DNA of 64,000 nucleotides, from the NCBI RefSeq assembly GCF_040958095.1, contig NC_091207.1, forward strand, positions 35,196,779-35,260,778, written 5' to 3'. The position numbers were made by a program, and so were the translations under genes. This document shows positions 33,751 through 44,400 of this stretch, piece after piece; the stretch's first letter is position 1; the number at the start of each line of letters is the position of its first letter. Origin of the DNA: Procambarus clarkii. Lineage: Eukaryota > Arthropoda > Malacostraca > Decapoda > Cambaridae. The notes under the pieces were generated by a model. That model was not told the DNA's origin, searched no databases, and worked only from the letters and a program-made list of their open reading frames with translations.

Positions 33751-36700
33751 ATGGCAGACAAAGCTACCATCGATGATCTGGACGAGGTTCCGGCTTTTCT
33801 GAACAGAGAGGATTGTCTTGCCAGATTAAAATATTTGAGCAAACCAGAGCTTGTACTAGTGAGCGCCTACCTGGAGATCAAGATCCGTGCCAGTGATTCC
33901 CGTGTGGAGATCTTGTCCAAGGTTCACCGGCACCTGAAGGCAGAAGAGAAACAGGAAGGCGAGACTCCTAGTACAAAGGAAAGTGCAGACATAGCTTCCA
34001 CGGAAAAGGAAGATAAGGGCAGCGACGTTGACAGTGATTCAGGCGAGCTTAATATCAGCTTCCTAACAGTCAAGATGCGTGCCCTAGAGATCAACCGTGA
34101 AATAGAATGGAAGAAATTAGAAATGGAACGAGAGAGACAAGATAAAGAATTAGAGATGAGACGTTTAGAATTAGAAGAAAGGAAAGCAGAGAGAGAAAGA
34201 GAAGAGAAACGAGAAAGAGAAGAACGAGAAAGAGAAGAGAGACGAGAAAGAGAGAGAGAAGAACGAGAACGAGAGAGAGAAGAACGAGAAAGAGAAGAGA
34301 GACGAGAGAGAGAAGAACGAGAACGAGAGAGAGAAGAACGAGAAAGAGAAGAGAGACGAGAGAGAGAAGAACGAGAACGAGAGAGAGAAGAACGAGAAAG
34401 AGAAGAGAGACGAGAGAGAGAAGAACGAGAACGAGAGAGAGAAGAACGAGAGCGAGAAAGAGAGGAACGAGACAGACAAGAACAACGAGACAAAGAGGAA
34501 AGAGAGAGACAACATGAACTAGAAGTTTTGCGATTAGGCGGTGGTCGGAGGCAAACAACGGACACCAGTAGCTTCGATCCGGTACGCAACATCAAAATGG
34601 TCCCCAAATTCCATGAGAAGGAAGTGTCAAAATTCTTTACAGCCTTCGAGAAAGTCGCTGCCTCTTTGGAGTGGCCAAGGGAGAATTGGGCCATCATGAT
34701 ACAGTCAGTCTTGACTGGGAAGGCCCAAATCGCCTACTCTACGTTATCCCTTGACGACTCCAGCGATTATGACAAGGTGAAGAAAGTGGTGCTCATGGCG
34801 TACCAATTGGTACCTGAGGCATATAGGCAAAAGTTCAGAAACCTGAAGAAGACCTCGGAGCACACTTTCACTGAGTTCGCCATGATCAAGGAGCGACTTT
34901 TCCAGGAATGGTGCGCCTCTCGGAAGGTGGAGACCAGGGAAGACCTCGAGCAGCTGATTCTACTCGAAGACTTCAAGGATTGTTTGTCTGGAGACCTCAA
35001 GACGTACTTAGAGGAACAGCAGGTAGAGACCTTGAGTGCAGCAGCCACCATGGCTGAAGAGTACATCCTGACTCATAGGCCGTCTGCTAAGTACGTCCCG
35101 AGGAATTACCAGCGCCGGTTGGACAGACTTCAGGACGATGAAGAGGAAAGACCCGTTCCACAAAGTGCTAAGAAGACGCCCCCAAGTAGCCCCCGAAGAA
35201 CAAGTCCTAGCAGTCCGAAACACCGGAGCCCGAGGAGGAATATGGTGTGCTGGACTTGTGGGCAGAAAGGGCATATAGCTGCTAGGTGCCGAGGCAGAAG
35301 AGGTGGCAGCGCACGAAGGGAGGTGATGATGATGAGCTGTGTTACACCACCAGCAGGAAGCCAGTCGACGACTACGCAGGACGAACCCAGATTGTTTTCC
35401 CCTCACACTTCAGGTGGGTATGTATCGAGTGATCATACTGGTAGATCGGTTGTAGTGCTCAGAGATAGTGGAGCAGCCCAGTCCCTGATCGTGAAGAGCT
35501 CGTTACCCGAGGGAGTAAGTATTGACGGGAGACAACAGGTTGTCCTGGTTGGGTTTCCTAGGACACAGTATATCGCCCCCTTAGTGTCAGTACATCTCGA
35601 CTCGCCTTATTTCAGCGGCACATGTGCGTTGGCAGTAGTCGATACCCTCCCTGTGGCTGGGATTGACGTGGTACTAGCCAACGACTTGGTGACAGATTGG
35701 AGCATCAATCTTCCCAAGGTTGTGGACGAGTCTACCAGAACAGCAAGGTCGGAGGTGACAACAGGCAATGGTAATGTCCAGGTAAAGACAGACCCGGATT
35801 TGAACATGTCTAATTTGTCCTCTCCCCCGCAGATCTACAGTTATCTAGCAGTGTCTCCTGATTCTTCTCTCGACAAGGAACATGAGGTAACGATGGCAGA
35901 AGTACCTGAGCTAGAAGAGAGGCCTTGTGTGCAGACACCCACGGATACCAACGAGTCTGGAGCGAAGGCTGAGGTGTGCTTGCGGTATGGCAAGTTACAG
36001 CGTGTAGTGGACCAGCCAGAGATTCCCCAGACGTCAGAGGTATGTGAGGTGTGTTCAAAAGGTCTAGTGCCCTCTTCTGTCCAAGCCAGGCTAGTGGATG
36101 GTGCCGGCTATGGACATGACAAGCTCAGGAAACTTATCCCTCAATTGGCCCCATGTTTCTTGGCGATATTTTGTTTTATTCTCCTATGTGTTCTCAGTGT
36201 TCTCAGTAAGGATCAGTGGACGACCCGACGAATGATGGCTCCCATGAACATCGTGAAGAGGTCCCAGGGATTGGAAATTGGTACTGCAAGTGTTGCAGTT
36301 GAAGGAGGGACCTGGAAGGTGATAATTGATACAGGAGGTACGACAGGTGATAATATGAGTGACTGTTTCCGACAGGTTGACACCCCCCGCGCGATTGCTG
36401 AGCCTCAACACAGCGTTATGCGGAACGTTGGTCGACCTGACGGTGACAGAGCGAATGCCACCTGCGACGTACGAACAGCCCCGTTGGGACTAGGTGTGGA
36501 CCTAGTAGAGTATGCTGTAAGTACTGTTTTACTCGCGGTCGCTATCACTCTGAATTATCAGACCCCTGTATTCCAGGTTCCTGTCTCCCTGAAGGACCAT
36601 CGGACCGGCACCAGAAATGCCGTCTGTGGTCAGCCATCATCGGTGCCACGACATAAGGAAGTGTCGAGTCACCCCAGATCGTGTCTACACCGATCCTTAC

Positions 36701-37212
36701 TCGAGAGGTGTGAGGTTATGCTCCGGATTAACATCTCGGTGGAGACGGTGAAGATGTGGAAGTTTACACCAGGCAGGACCTTGCCTTCAATTTTAAAGTT
36801 CCCGTTGTGCCAGAATTGCCCAGAAGGACAATTCTGTGGACGAGACAGCCTCGCCATCCCAGATTATAAACCATGTGTGTCCATTTGGAGCAGTGTCGCT
36901 GTACTAATTTGGTTTGTGTTTCTTTTTATAGAACCCCAAACCAAATTCTTTTTGGTGGGGAGGTGTTACGAACCCGGATCCAGCGTCCGAGCAAGGAGCA
37001 GTAACAACTACGCAATCTGTGGGTCAGCTCCCGGAACCCCCGCCAAACGGACGACGACACCTAGTGAGGACAGCGTGTACTGGCCTCGAGGACCAGTTTC
37101 CAGTCTGGTTCAGCGCTCAACACCGCCGCTCCTGACCTCTGGTGAGGTGGTGCTCCGACGACAGCGCCATCTATGGGCTGGATACGTCAGGTGTTTGTGT
37201 CTGAGCCTGTAA
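33751..37212 (+). CDS. Gag-protease polyprotein of LTR retrotransposon, 1,153 aa
   Basis: The start is ATG 33751, in good context (GACAATGG), giving MADKATIDDLDEV; the open frame upstream begins only at a GTG. Residues 124-256 are an almost pure Glu/Arg helix encoded by 54-bp tandem repeats. Residues about 275-447 are a capsid/gag domain (MVPKFHEKEVSKFFTAFEK ... YRQKFRNL ... EYILTHRP). A zinc knuckle CX2CX4HX4C spans C500-C513. An aspartic protease follows with RDSGAAQS (D572) and VVLANDL (640-646). The remaining 500 residues have no reverse transcriptase or integrase; they contain three hydrophobic segments (about 801-823, 921-937, 1043-1060). The last 82 codons (from 1072) lie inside the 3' LTR. 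The frame is intact. A Gypsy-type gag is likely. Confidence 0.88.
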   Translation: MADKATIDDLDEVPAFLNREDCLARLKYLSKPELVLVSAYLEIKIRASDSRVEILSKVHRHLKAEEKQEGETPSTKESADIASTEKEDKGSDVDSDSGELNISFLTVKMRALEINREIEWKKLEMERERQDKELEMRRLELEERKAEREREEKREREEREREERREREREEREREREEREREERREREEREREREEREREERREREEREREREEREREERREREEREREREEREREREERDRQEQRDKEERERQHELEVLRLGGGRRQTTDTSSFDPVRNIKMVPKFHEKEVSKFFTAFEKVAASLEWPRENWAIMIQSVLTGKAQIAYSTLSLDDSSDYDKVKKVVLMAYQLVPEAYRQKFRNLKKTSEHTFTEFAMIKERLFQEWCASRKVETREDLEQLILLEDFKDCLSGDLKTYLEEQQVETLSAAATMAEEYILTHRPSAKYVPRNYQRRLDRLQDDEEERPVPQSAKKTPPSSPRRTSPSSPKHRSPRRNMVCWTCGQKGHIAARCRGRRGGSARREVMMMSCVTPPAGSQSTTTQDEPRLFSPHTSGGYVSSDHTGRSVVVLRDSGAAQSLIVKSSLPEGVSIDGRQQVVLVGFPRTQYIAPLVSVHLDSPYFSGTCALAVVDTLPVAGIDVVLANDLVTDWSINLPKVVDESTRTARSEVTTGNGNVQVKTDPDLNMSNLSSPPQIYSYLAVSPDSSLDKEHEVTMAEVPELEERPCVQTPTDTNESGAKAEVCLRYGKLQRVVDQPEIPQTSEVCEVCSKGLVPSSVQARLVDGAGYGHDKLRKLIPQLAPCFLAIFCFILLCVLSVLSKDQWTTRRMMAPMNIVKRSQGLEIGTASVAVEGGTWKVIIDTGGTTGDNMSDCFRQVDTPRAIAEPQHSVMRNVGRPDGDRANATCDVRTAPLGLGVDLVEYAVSTVLLAVAITLNYQTPVFQVPVSLKDHRTGTRNAVCGQPSSVPRHKEVSSHPRSCLHRSLLERCEVMLRINISVETVKMWKFTPGRTLPSILKFPLCQNCPEGQFCGRDSLAIPDYKPCVSIWSSVAVLIWFVFLFIEPQTKFFLVGRCYEPGSSVRARSSNNYAICGSAPGTPAKRTTTPSEDSVYWPRGPVSSLVQRSTPPLLTSGEVVLRRQRHLWAGYVRCLCLSL
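34180..34510 (+). repeat. 54-bp in-frame tandem repeat encoding an E/R helix
   Basis: The string GACGAGAGAG recurs at 34301, 34355 and 34409, an exact 54-bp spacing, with a related copy at 34241. Each unit adds 18 residues of the EREREEREREERRERE type. Such alternating E/R stretches form stable single helices or coiled coils. The antisense ORFs here (RSSLSRS, SFFSLS) are artefacts. Confidence 0.9.
36954..36963 (+). other. Polypurine tract
   Basis: GGTGGGGAGG directly precedes the 3' LTR TG, the usual place for the plus-strand primer. The uninterrupted purine part is GGGGAGG. Confidence 0.7.
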
Positions 37213-37998
37213 GTGTGGTGTTTTAGTGTCCCTGTTATTGATGACGTGTCTGCTTACAGAGCCGACCTGGGACCACTGTGTTGAAGGTGGAGTCAGTCTA
37301 CCCGAGGCAGCCAGTCTCCATACTGTGAAGTTTGCTGCAGCTGTTGTGACGTCGTCCCCCCGGAAGAACACTGTGGTGTGTTAGCCTGCCAGTGGAGTGG
37401 CAGTGAAAGGATTTACCCGGGACCGACTGTTGGAGACGATAATCCACTGGGGTATTGAGGACAGGAGGGTGATTGGTGATATCACACGAGACTCCTGTCT
37501 AGGGCGTACCCCTTATATCGTTCGTGGAGTGGCCGTACCAGCCTTGGTGGCTCAGTACCTGCCAGCAGACCAGCTGGACGTGTGGTTGACGGCCTCCACG
37601 ACGGTGCCCCCAGTGGACCTGTGTTTTGGCTGACCTGTGGCCAGGGTAGGCTCGGCATTCTCAGAGGACACGTCTTGAGGCCACGAAGAAAGCACTGCGG
37701 ACTCAGCACCTAGCTTCTTGATCAAGAGTCTTCAGCAGAAGACTAGATTGTGCATGATCCCCTTTGTAAAGTGTTAATACCCCTCCCCCTTGTGTACTCT
37801 TTTATTCTATATATTTAATCGGTGATGGTGAACATTATAATATTAAGTTCTTAACTTTCTTTCCCTACTCCCTTTTAAGTTACTTGCGTCACGGATCTCA
37901 TCCCTTGATAGCCACTACTGGCTTGGGAACGGATACATATATCTTCCTCTAACAACATCAGAGTGAGAACCCCGTTGCGTCCCGAGAGGGCCGTAACA
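36964..37998 (+). repeat. 3' LTR, intact, 1,035 bp
   Basis: Starts TGTTACGAACCCGG and ends GGCCGTAACA. It differs from the combined 5' LTR at three positions by my reading, with no indel. It carries the uninterrupted site GACCTGTGGCC (37632-37642) that was hit in the 5' LTR, and a TATA-like CTATATATTT at 37808. The first 249 bp also encode the end of the gag-protease frame. Confidence 0.96.
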
Positions 37999-38003
37999 TG
38001 TCT
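37999..38003. repeat. Target-site duplication TGTCT (right)
   Basis: Copy of 16417-16421 directly after the LTR CA; the array then continues AGTGTATAGTGTTC. Confidence 0.92.
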
Positions 38004-41000
38004 AGTGTATAGTGTTCATTGTCTTGTGTCAAGTGTATAGTGGTCATTGTCTTGTGTCTAGTGTATAGTGGTCATTGTCTTGTGTCTAGTGTACAGTGGT
38101 CATTGTCTTGTGTCAAGTGTATAGTGGTCATTGTCTTGTGACTAGTGTATAGTTGTCATTGTCTTTTGTCTAGTATATTATGGTCATTGTCTTATGTCTA
38201 GTGTATAGTGTTCATTGTCTTGTGTCAAGTGTATAGTGGTCATTGTCTTGTGTCTAGTGTATAGTGGTCATTGTCTTGTGTCTAGTGTATAGTGAACATT
38301 GTCTTGTGACTAGTGTATAGTGGACATTGCCTTGTGTCAAGTGTATAGTGGTCATTGTCTTGTAACTAGTGTATAGTGGACATTATCTTGTGTCTAGTGT
38401 TTAGTGGACATTGTCGTGTGTGTAGTGTATAGTGGTCATAGTCTTGTGTTTAGTGTATAGTGGTCATTGTCTTGTGTCTAGTGTATAGTGGACATTGTCA
38501 TGTGTTTAGTGTATAGTGGTCATTGTCTTGTGTCTAGTGAATAGTGGACATTGTCTTGTGTCTAGTGTAGTGTGGTCATTGTCTTGTGTCTAGTGTACAG
38601 TGGTCATTGTCTTGTGTCAGGTGTATAGTGGTCATTGTCTTGTGACTAGTGTATAGTTGTCATTGTCTTGTGTCTAGTATATTATGGTCATTGTCTTATG
38701 TCTAGTGTATAGTGGACATTGCCTTGTGACTAGTGTATAGTGGTCATTGTCTTATGTCTAGTGTATAGTGGACATTGTCTTGTGACTAGTGTATAGTGGT
38801 CATTGTCTTGTGTCTAGTGTATAGTGGACATTGTCTTGTGACTAGTGTATAGTGGACATTGCCTTGTGTCTAGTGTATAGTGGTCATTGTCTTAAGTCTA
38901 GTATATTGTGGTCATTGTCTTGTGACTAATGTATAGTGGTCATTATTTTGTGTCTAGTGTATGGTGGATATTTCCTTGTGTCTAGTGTATAGTGGTCATT
39001 GTCTTGTGTCTAGTGTATAGTGGTCATTGTCTTGTAACTAGTGTATAGTGGACATTATCTTGTGTCTAGTGTTTAGTGGACATTGTCGTGTGTGTAGTGT
39101 ATAGTGGTCATAGTCTTGTGTTTAGTGTATAGTGGTCATTGTCTTGTGTCTAGTGTATAGTGGACATTGTCATGTGTCTAGTGTATAGTGGTCATTGTCT
39201 TGTGTCTAGTGAATAGTGGACATTGTCTTGTGTCTAGTGTATAGTGGACATCGTCTTGTGTCTAGTGTATAGTGGTCATTGGCTTGTGTCTAGTGTATAG
39301 TGGACATTGTCCTGTGACTAGTGTATAGTGGTCATTGTCTTGTGTGAAATGTATAGTGGTCATTGTCTTGTGTCTAGTGTATAGTGGTCATTGTCTTGTG
39401 TCTAGTGTATAGTGGACATTGTCTTGTGACTAGTGTATAGTGGTCATTGTCTTGTGTATAGTGTATAGTGGTCATTGTCTTGTGTCTAGTGTATAGTGGT
39501 CATTGTCATGAGCCAAGTATAGTTATCATTGTCGTGTGTCTAGTGTATAGTGGTCATTGTCTTGTGTCTAGTATATAGTGGTCATTGTATTGTGTCTAGT
39601 GTACAGTGGTCATTTTCTTGTGTATAGTGTATAGTGGTCATTGTCTTGTAACTAGTGTATAATGGTCATTGTCTTGTGTATAGTGGACATTGTCATGTGT
39701 CTAGTGTATAGTGGTCATAGTCGTGTGTCTAGTGTATAGTGGACATTGTCTTGTGTCTAGTGTATAGTGGACATTGTCTTGTGTCTAGTGTATAGTGTAT
39801 AGTGGACATTGTCTGTGTCTAGTGTATAGTGGTCATTGTTTTGTGTCAAGTGAATAGTTGACTTTGTCTTGTGACTAATGTATAGTGGTCATTGTCTTGT
39901 GTCTAGTGTATAGTGGTCATTGTCTTGAAACTAGTATATAGTGGTCATTGTCATGTGTCTAGTTAATATTGGACATTGTCTTGTGCCTTGTGTATAGTGG
40001 TCATTGTCTTGTGACTAGTGTATAGTTGTCATTGTCTTGTGTCTAGTATATTATGGTCATTGTCTTATGTCTAGTGTATAGTGGTCATTGTCTTGTGTCA
40101 AGTGTATAGTGGTCATTGTCTTGTGTCTAGTGTAGTGTGGTCATTGTCTTGTGTCTAGTGTACAGTGGTCATTGTCTTGTGTCAGGTGTATAGTGGTCAT
40201 TATCTTGTGACTAGTGTATAGTTGTCATTGTCTTGTGTCTAGTATATTATGGTCATTGTCTTATGTCTAGTGTATAGTGGACGTTGTCTTGTGACTAGTG
40301 TATAGTGGCCATTGTCTTGTAACTAATGTATAGTGGACATTGTCTTGTGACTAGTGTATAGTGGACATTGCCTTGTGTCTAGTGTATAGTGGTTATTGTC
40401 TTAAGGCTAGTATATAGTGGTCATTGTCTTGTAACTAATGTATAGTGGTCATTGTTTTGTGTCTAGTGTATAGTGGACATTTCCTTGTGTCTAGTGTATA
40501 GTGGTCATTGTCTTGTAACTAGTGTATAGTGGTCATTATTTTGTAACTAGTGTATAGTGGACATTATCTTGTGTCTATTGTTTAGTGGACATTGTCGTGT
40601 GTGTAGTGTATAGTGGTCATAGTCTTGTGTTCAGAGTATAGTGGTCATTGTCTTGTGTCTAGTGTATAGTGGACATTGTCATGTGTCTAGTGTATAGTGG
40701 TCATTGTCTTGTGTCCAGTGAATAGTGGACATTGTCCTGTGTCTAGTGTATAGTGGACATCGTCTTGTGTCTAGTGTATAGTGGTCATTGGCTTGTGTCT
40801 AGTGTATAGTGGACATTGTCCTGTGACTAGTGTATAGTGGTCATTGTCTTGTGTCTAGTGTGTAATGGTCATTGTCTTGTGTCTAGTGTATAGTGGTCAT
40901 TGTCTTGTGTCTAGTGTATAGTGGATATTGTCTTGTGACTAGTGTATAGTGGTCATTGTCTTGTGTCTAGTGTATAGTGGACATTGTCATGTGTCTAGTG

Positions 41001-41429
41001 TATAGTGGTCATTGTCTTGTGTCTAGTGAATAGTGGACATTGTCTTGTGTCTAGTGTATAGTGGACATCGTCTTGTGTCAAGTGTATAGTGGTCATTGTC
41101 TTGTGTTTAGTGTATAGTGGACATCGTCTTGTGTCTAGTGTATAGTGGTCATTGTTTTGTGTCAAGTGAATAGTTGACTTTGTCTTGTGACTAGTGTATA
41201 GTGGTCATTGTCTTGTGTCTAGTGTATAGTGGTCATTGTCTTGAAACTAGTATATAGGGGTCATTGTCTTGTGTCTAGTTAATATTGGACATTGTCTTGT
41301 GCCTTGTGTATAGTTGTCATTGTCTTGTGACTAGTGCATAGTTGTCATTGTCTTGTGTCTAGTGTATTATGGTCATTGTCTTATGTCTAGTGTATAGTGG
41401 TCATTGTCTTGTGTCAAGTGTATAGTGGT

Positions 41430-44400
41430 CATTGTCTTGTGACTAGTGTATAGTGGTCATTGTCTTGTGACTACTGTATAGTGGACATTGTCTTGTGTCT
41501 AGTGTATAGTGGTCATTGTCTTGTGTCTAGTGTACAGTGAACATTATCTTATAGCTAGTGTATGGTGGTCATTGTCTTGTGCATAGTGGACATTGTCTTG
41601 TGACTTGTGTATAGTGTACATTGCCTGGTGTATAGTGTACATTGCTTTGTGTCTAGTGTATAGTGGTCATTGTATTGTGTCTAGTGTATAGTGGTCATTG
41701 TCTTGTGACTACTGTATAGTGGTCATTGTCTTGTGTCTAGTGTATAGTGGTCATTATTTTGTGACTAGTGTATCGTTGTCATTGTCTTATGTATAGTGTA
41801 TAGTGAACATTGTCTTGTGTCTTGTGAATAGTGGACATTGTCTTCCGTCTAGTGTATAGTTGTCATTGACTTGTAACTATTGTATAGTGGTCATTGTCTT
41901 ATGTCTAGTGCATAGTGGACATTGTCTTCTGTCTAGTGTATAGTGGACATTGTGTTGTGACTAGTGTATAGGGATCATTGTCTTGTGACTAGTGTATAGT
42001 GGTATTTGTCTTTTGACTAGTGTATAGTGGTCATTGTTTTGTGTCTAGTGTATAGTGGTCATTGTCTTGTGTCTAGTGAATAGTGGTCATTGTCATGTGC
42101 CTAGTATATTTTGGTCATTGTCTTGTGTCTAGTGTATAATGATCATTGTCTTGTGTCTAGTGTATAGTGGTCATTGTCTTGTGTCTAGTGTATAGTGGTC
42201 ATTTTATTGTGTCTAGTGTACAGTGGTCATTTTCTTGTGTATAGTGTATAGTGGTCATTGTCTTGTGTATAGTGGACATTGTCATGTGTCTAGTGTATAG
42301 TGGTCATTGTCTTGTGTCTAGTGTATAGTGGACATTGTCTTGTGTCTAGTGTATAGTGGACATTGCCTTGTGTCTAGTATATAGTGGACATTGTCTTGTG
42401 TCTAGTGTATAGTGGTCATTGTTTTGTGTCAAGTGAATAGTTGACTTTGTCTTGTGACTAATGTATAGTGGTCATTGTCTTGTGTCTAGTGTATAGTGGA
42501 CATTGCCTTGTGTCTAGTATATAGTGGACATTGTCTTGTGTCTAGTGTATAGTGGTCATTGTTTTGTGTCAAGTGAATAGTTGACTTTGTCTTGTGACTA
42601 ATGTATAGTGGTCATTGTCTTGTGTCTAGTGTATAGTGGTCATTGTCTTGAAACTAGTATATAGTGGTCATTGTCTTGTGTCTAGTTAATATTGGACATT
42701 GTCTTGTGCTTTGTGTATAGTTGTCATTGTCTTGTGACTAGTGTATAGTTGTCATTGTCTTGTGTCTAGTGTATTATGGTCATTGTCTTATGTCTAGTGT
42801 ATAGTGTTCATTGTCTTGTGTCAAGTGTATAGTGGTCATTGTCTTGTGTCTAGTATATTATGGTCATTGTCTTGTGTCTAGTGTATAGTGTTCATTGTCT
42901 TGTGTCAAGTGTATAGTGGTCATTGTCTTGTGTCTAGTGTATAGTGGTCATTGTCTTGTGTCTAGTGTATAGTGGACATTGTCTTGTGACTAGTGTATAG
43001 TGGTCATTGTCTTGTGTCTAGTGTTTAGTGTTCATTGTCTTAAGTCTAGTGTATAGTGGTCATTGTCTTGTAACTAGTGTATAGTGGACATTATCTTGTG
43101 TCTAGTGTTTAGTGGACATTGTCGTGTGTGTAGTGTATAGTGGTCATAGTCTTGTGTTTAGTGTATAGTGGTCATTGTCTTGTGTCTAGTGTATAGTGGA
43201 CATTGTCATGTGTCTAGTGTATAGTGGTCATTGTCTTGTGTCTAGTGAATAGTGGACATTGTCTTGTGTCTAGTGTAGTGTGGTCATTGTCTTGTGTCTA
43301 GTGTACAGTGGTCATTGTCTTGTGTCAGGTGTATTGTGGTCATTGTCTTGTGACTAGTGTATAGTTGTCATTGTCTTGTGTCTAGTATATTATGGTCATT
43401 GTCTTATGTCTAGTGTATAGTGGACATTGCCTTGTGACTAGTGTATAGTGGTCATTGTCTTATGTCTAGTGTATAGTGGACATTGTCTTGTGACTAGTGT
43501 ATAGTGGACATTGCCTTGTGTCTAGTGTATAGTGGTCATTGTCTTAAGTCTAGTATATTGTGGTCATTGTCTTGTGACTAATGTATAGTGGTCATTGTTT
43601 TGTGTCTAGTGTATAGTGGTCATTGTCTTGTGTCTAGTGTATAGTGATCATTGTCTTGTAACTAGTGTATAGTGGACATTATCTTGTGTCTAGTGTTTAG
43701 TGGACATTGTCGTGTGTGTAGTGTATAGTGGTCATAGTCTTGTGTTTAGTGTATAGTGGTCATTGTCTTGTGTCTAGTGTATAGTGGACATTGTCATGTG
43801 TCTAGTGTATAGTGGTCATTGTCTTGTGTCTAGTGAATAGTGGACATTGTCTTGTGTCTAGTGTATAGTGGACATCGTCTTGTGTCTAGTGTATAGTGGT
43901 CATTGGCTTGTGTCTAGTGTATAGTGGACATTGTTCTGTGACTAGTGTATAGTGGTCATTGTCTTGTGTGAAATGTATAGTGGTCATTGTCTTGTGTCTA
44001 GTGTATAGTGGTCATTGTCTTGTGTCTAGTGTATAGTGGACATTGTCTTGTGACTAGTGTATAGTGGTCATTGTCTTGTGTACAGTGTATAGTGGTCATT
44101 GTCTTGTGTCTAGTGTATAGTGGTCATTGTCATGAGCCAAGTATAGTGATCATTGTCGTGTCTCTATTGTATAGTGGTCATTGTCTTGTGTCTAGTATAT
44201 AGTGGTCATTGTATTGTGTCTAGTGTACAGTGGTCATTTTCTTGTGTATAATGTATAGTGGTCATTGTCTTGTAACTAGTGTATAATGGTCATTGTCTTG
44301 TGTATAGTGGACATTGTCATGTGTCTAGTGTATAGTGGTCATAGTCGTGTGTCTAGTGTATAGTGGACATTGTCTTGTGTCTAGTGTATAGTGGACATTG

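Noticed and set aside
33924-34697. Antisense ORFs opposite the E/R-rich part of gag
   Set aside because: They mirror the 54-bp purine repeat (RSSLSRS, SFFSLS) and have no independent support.
36328-36340. Second functional aspartic protease at VIIDTGG
   Set aside because: Only the triad is present, without the flap or the second conserved block; the better site is RDSGAAQS at D572.
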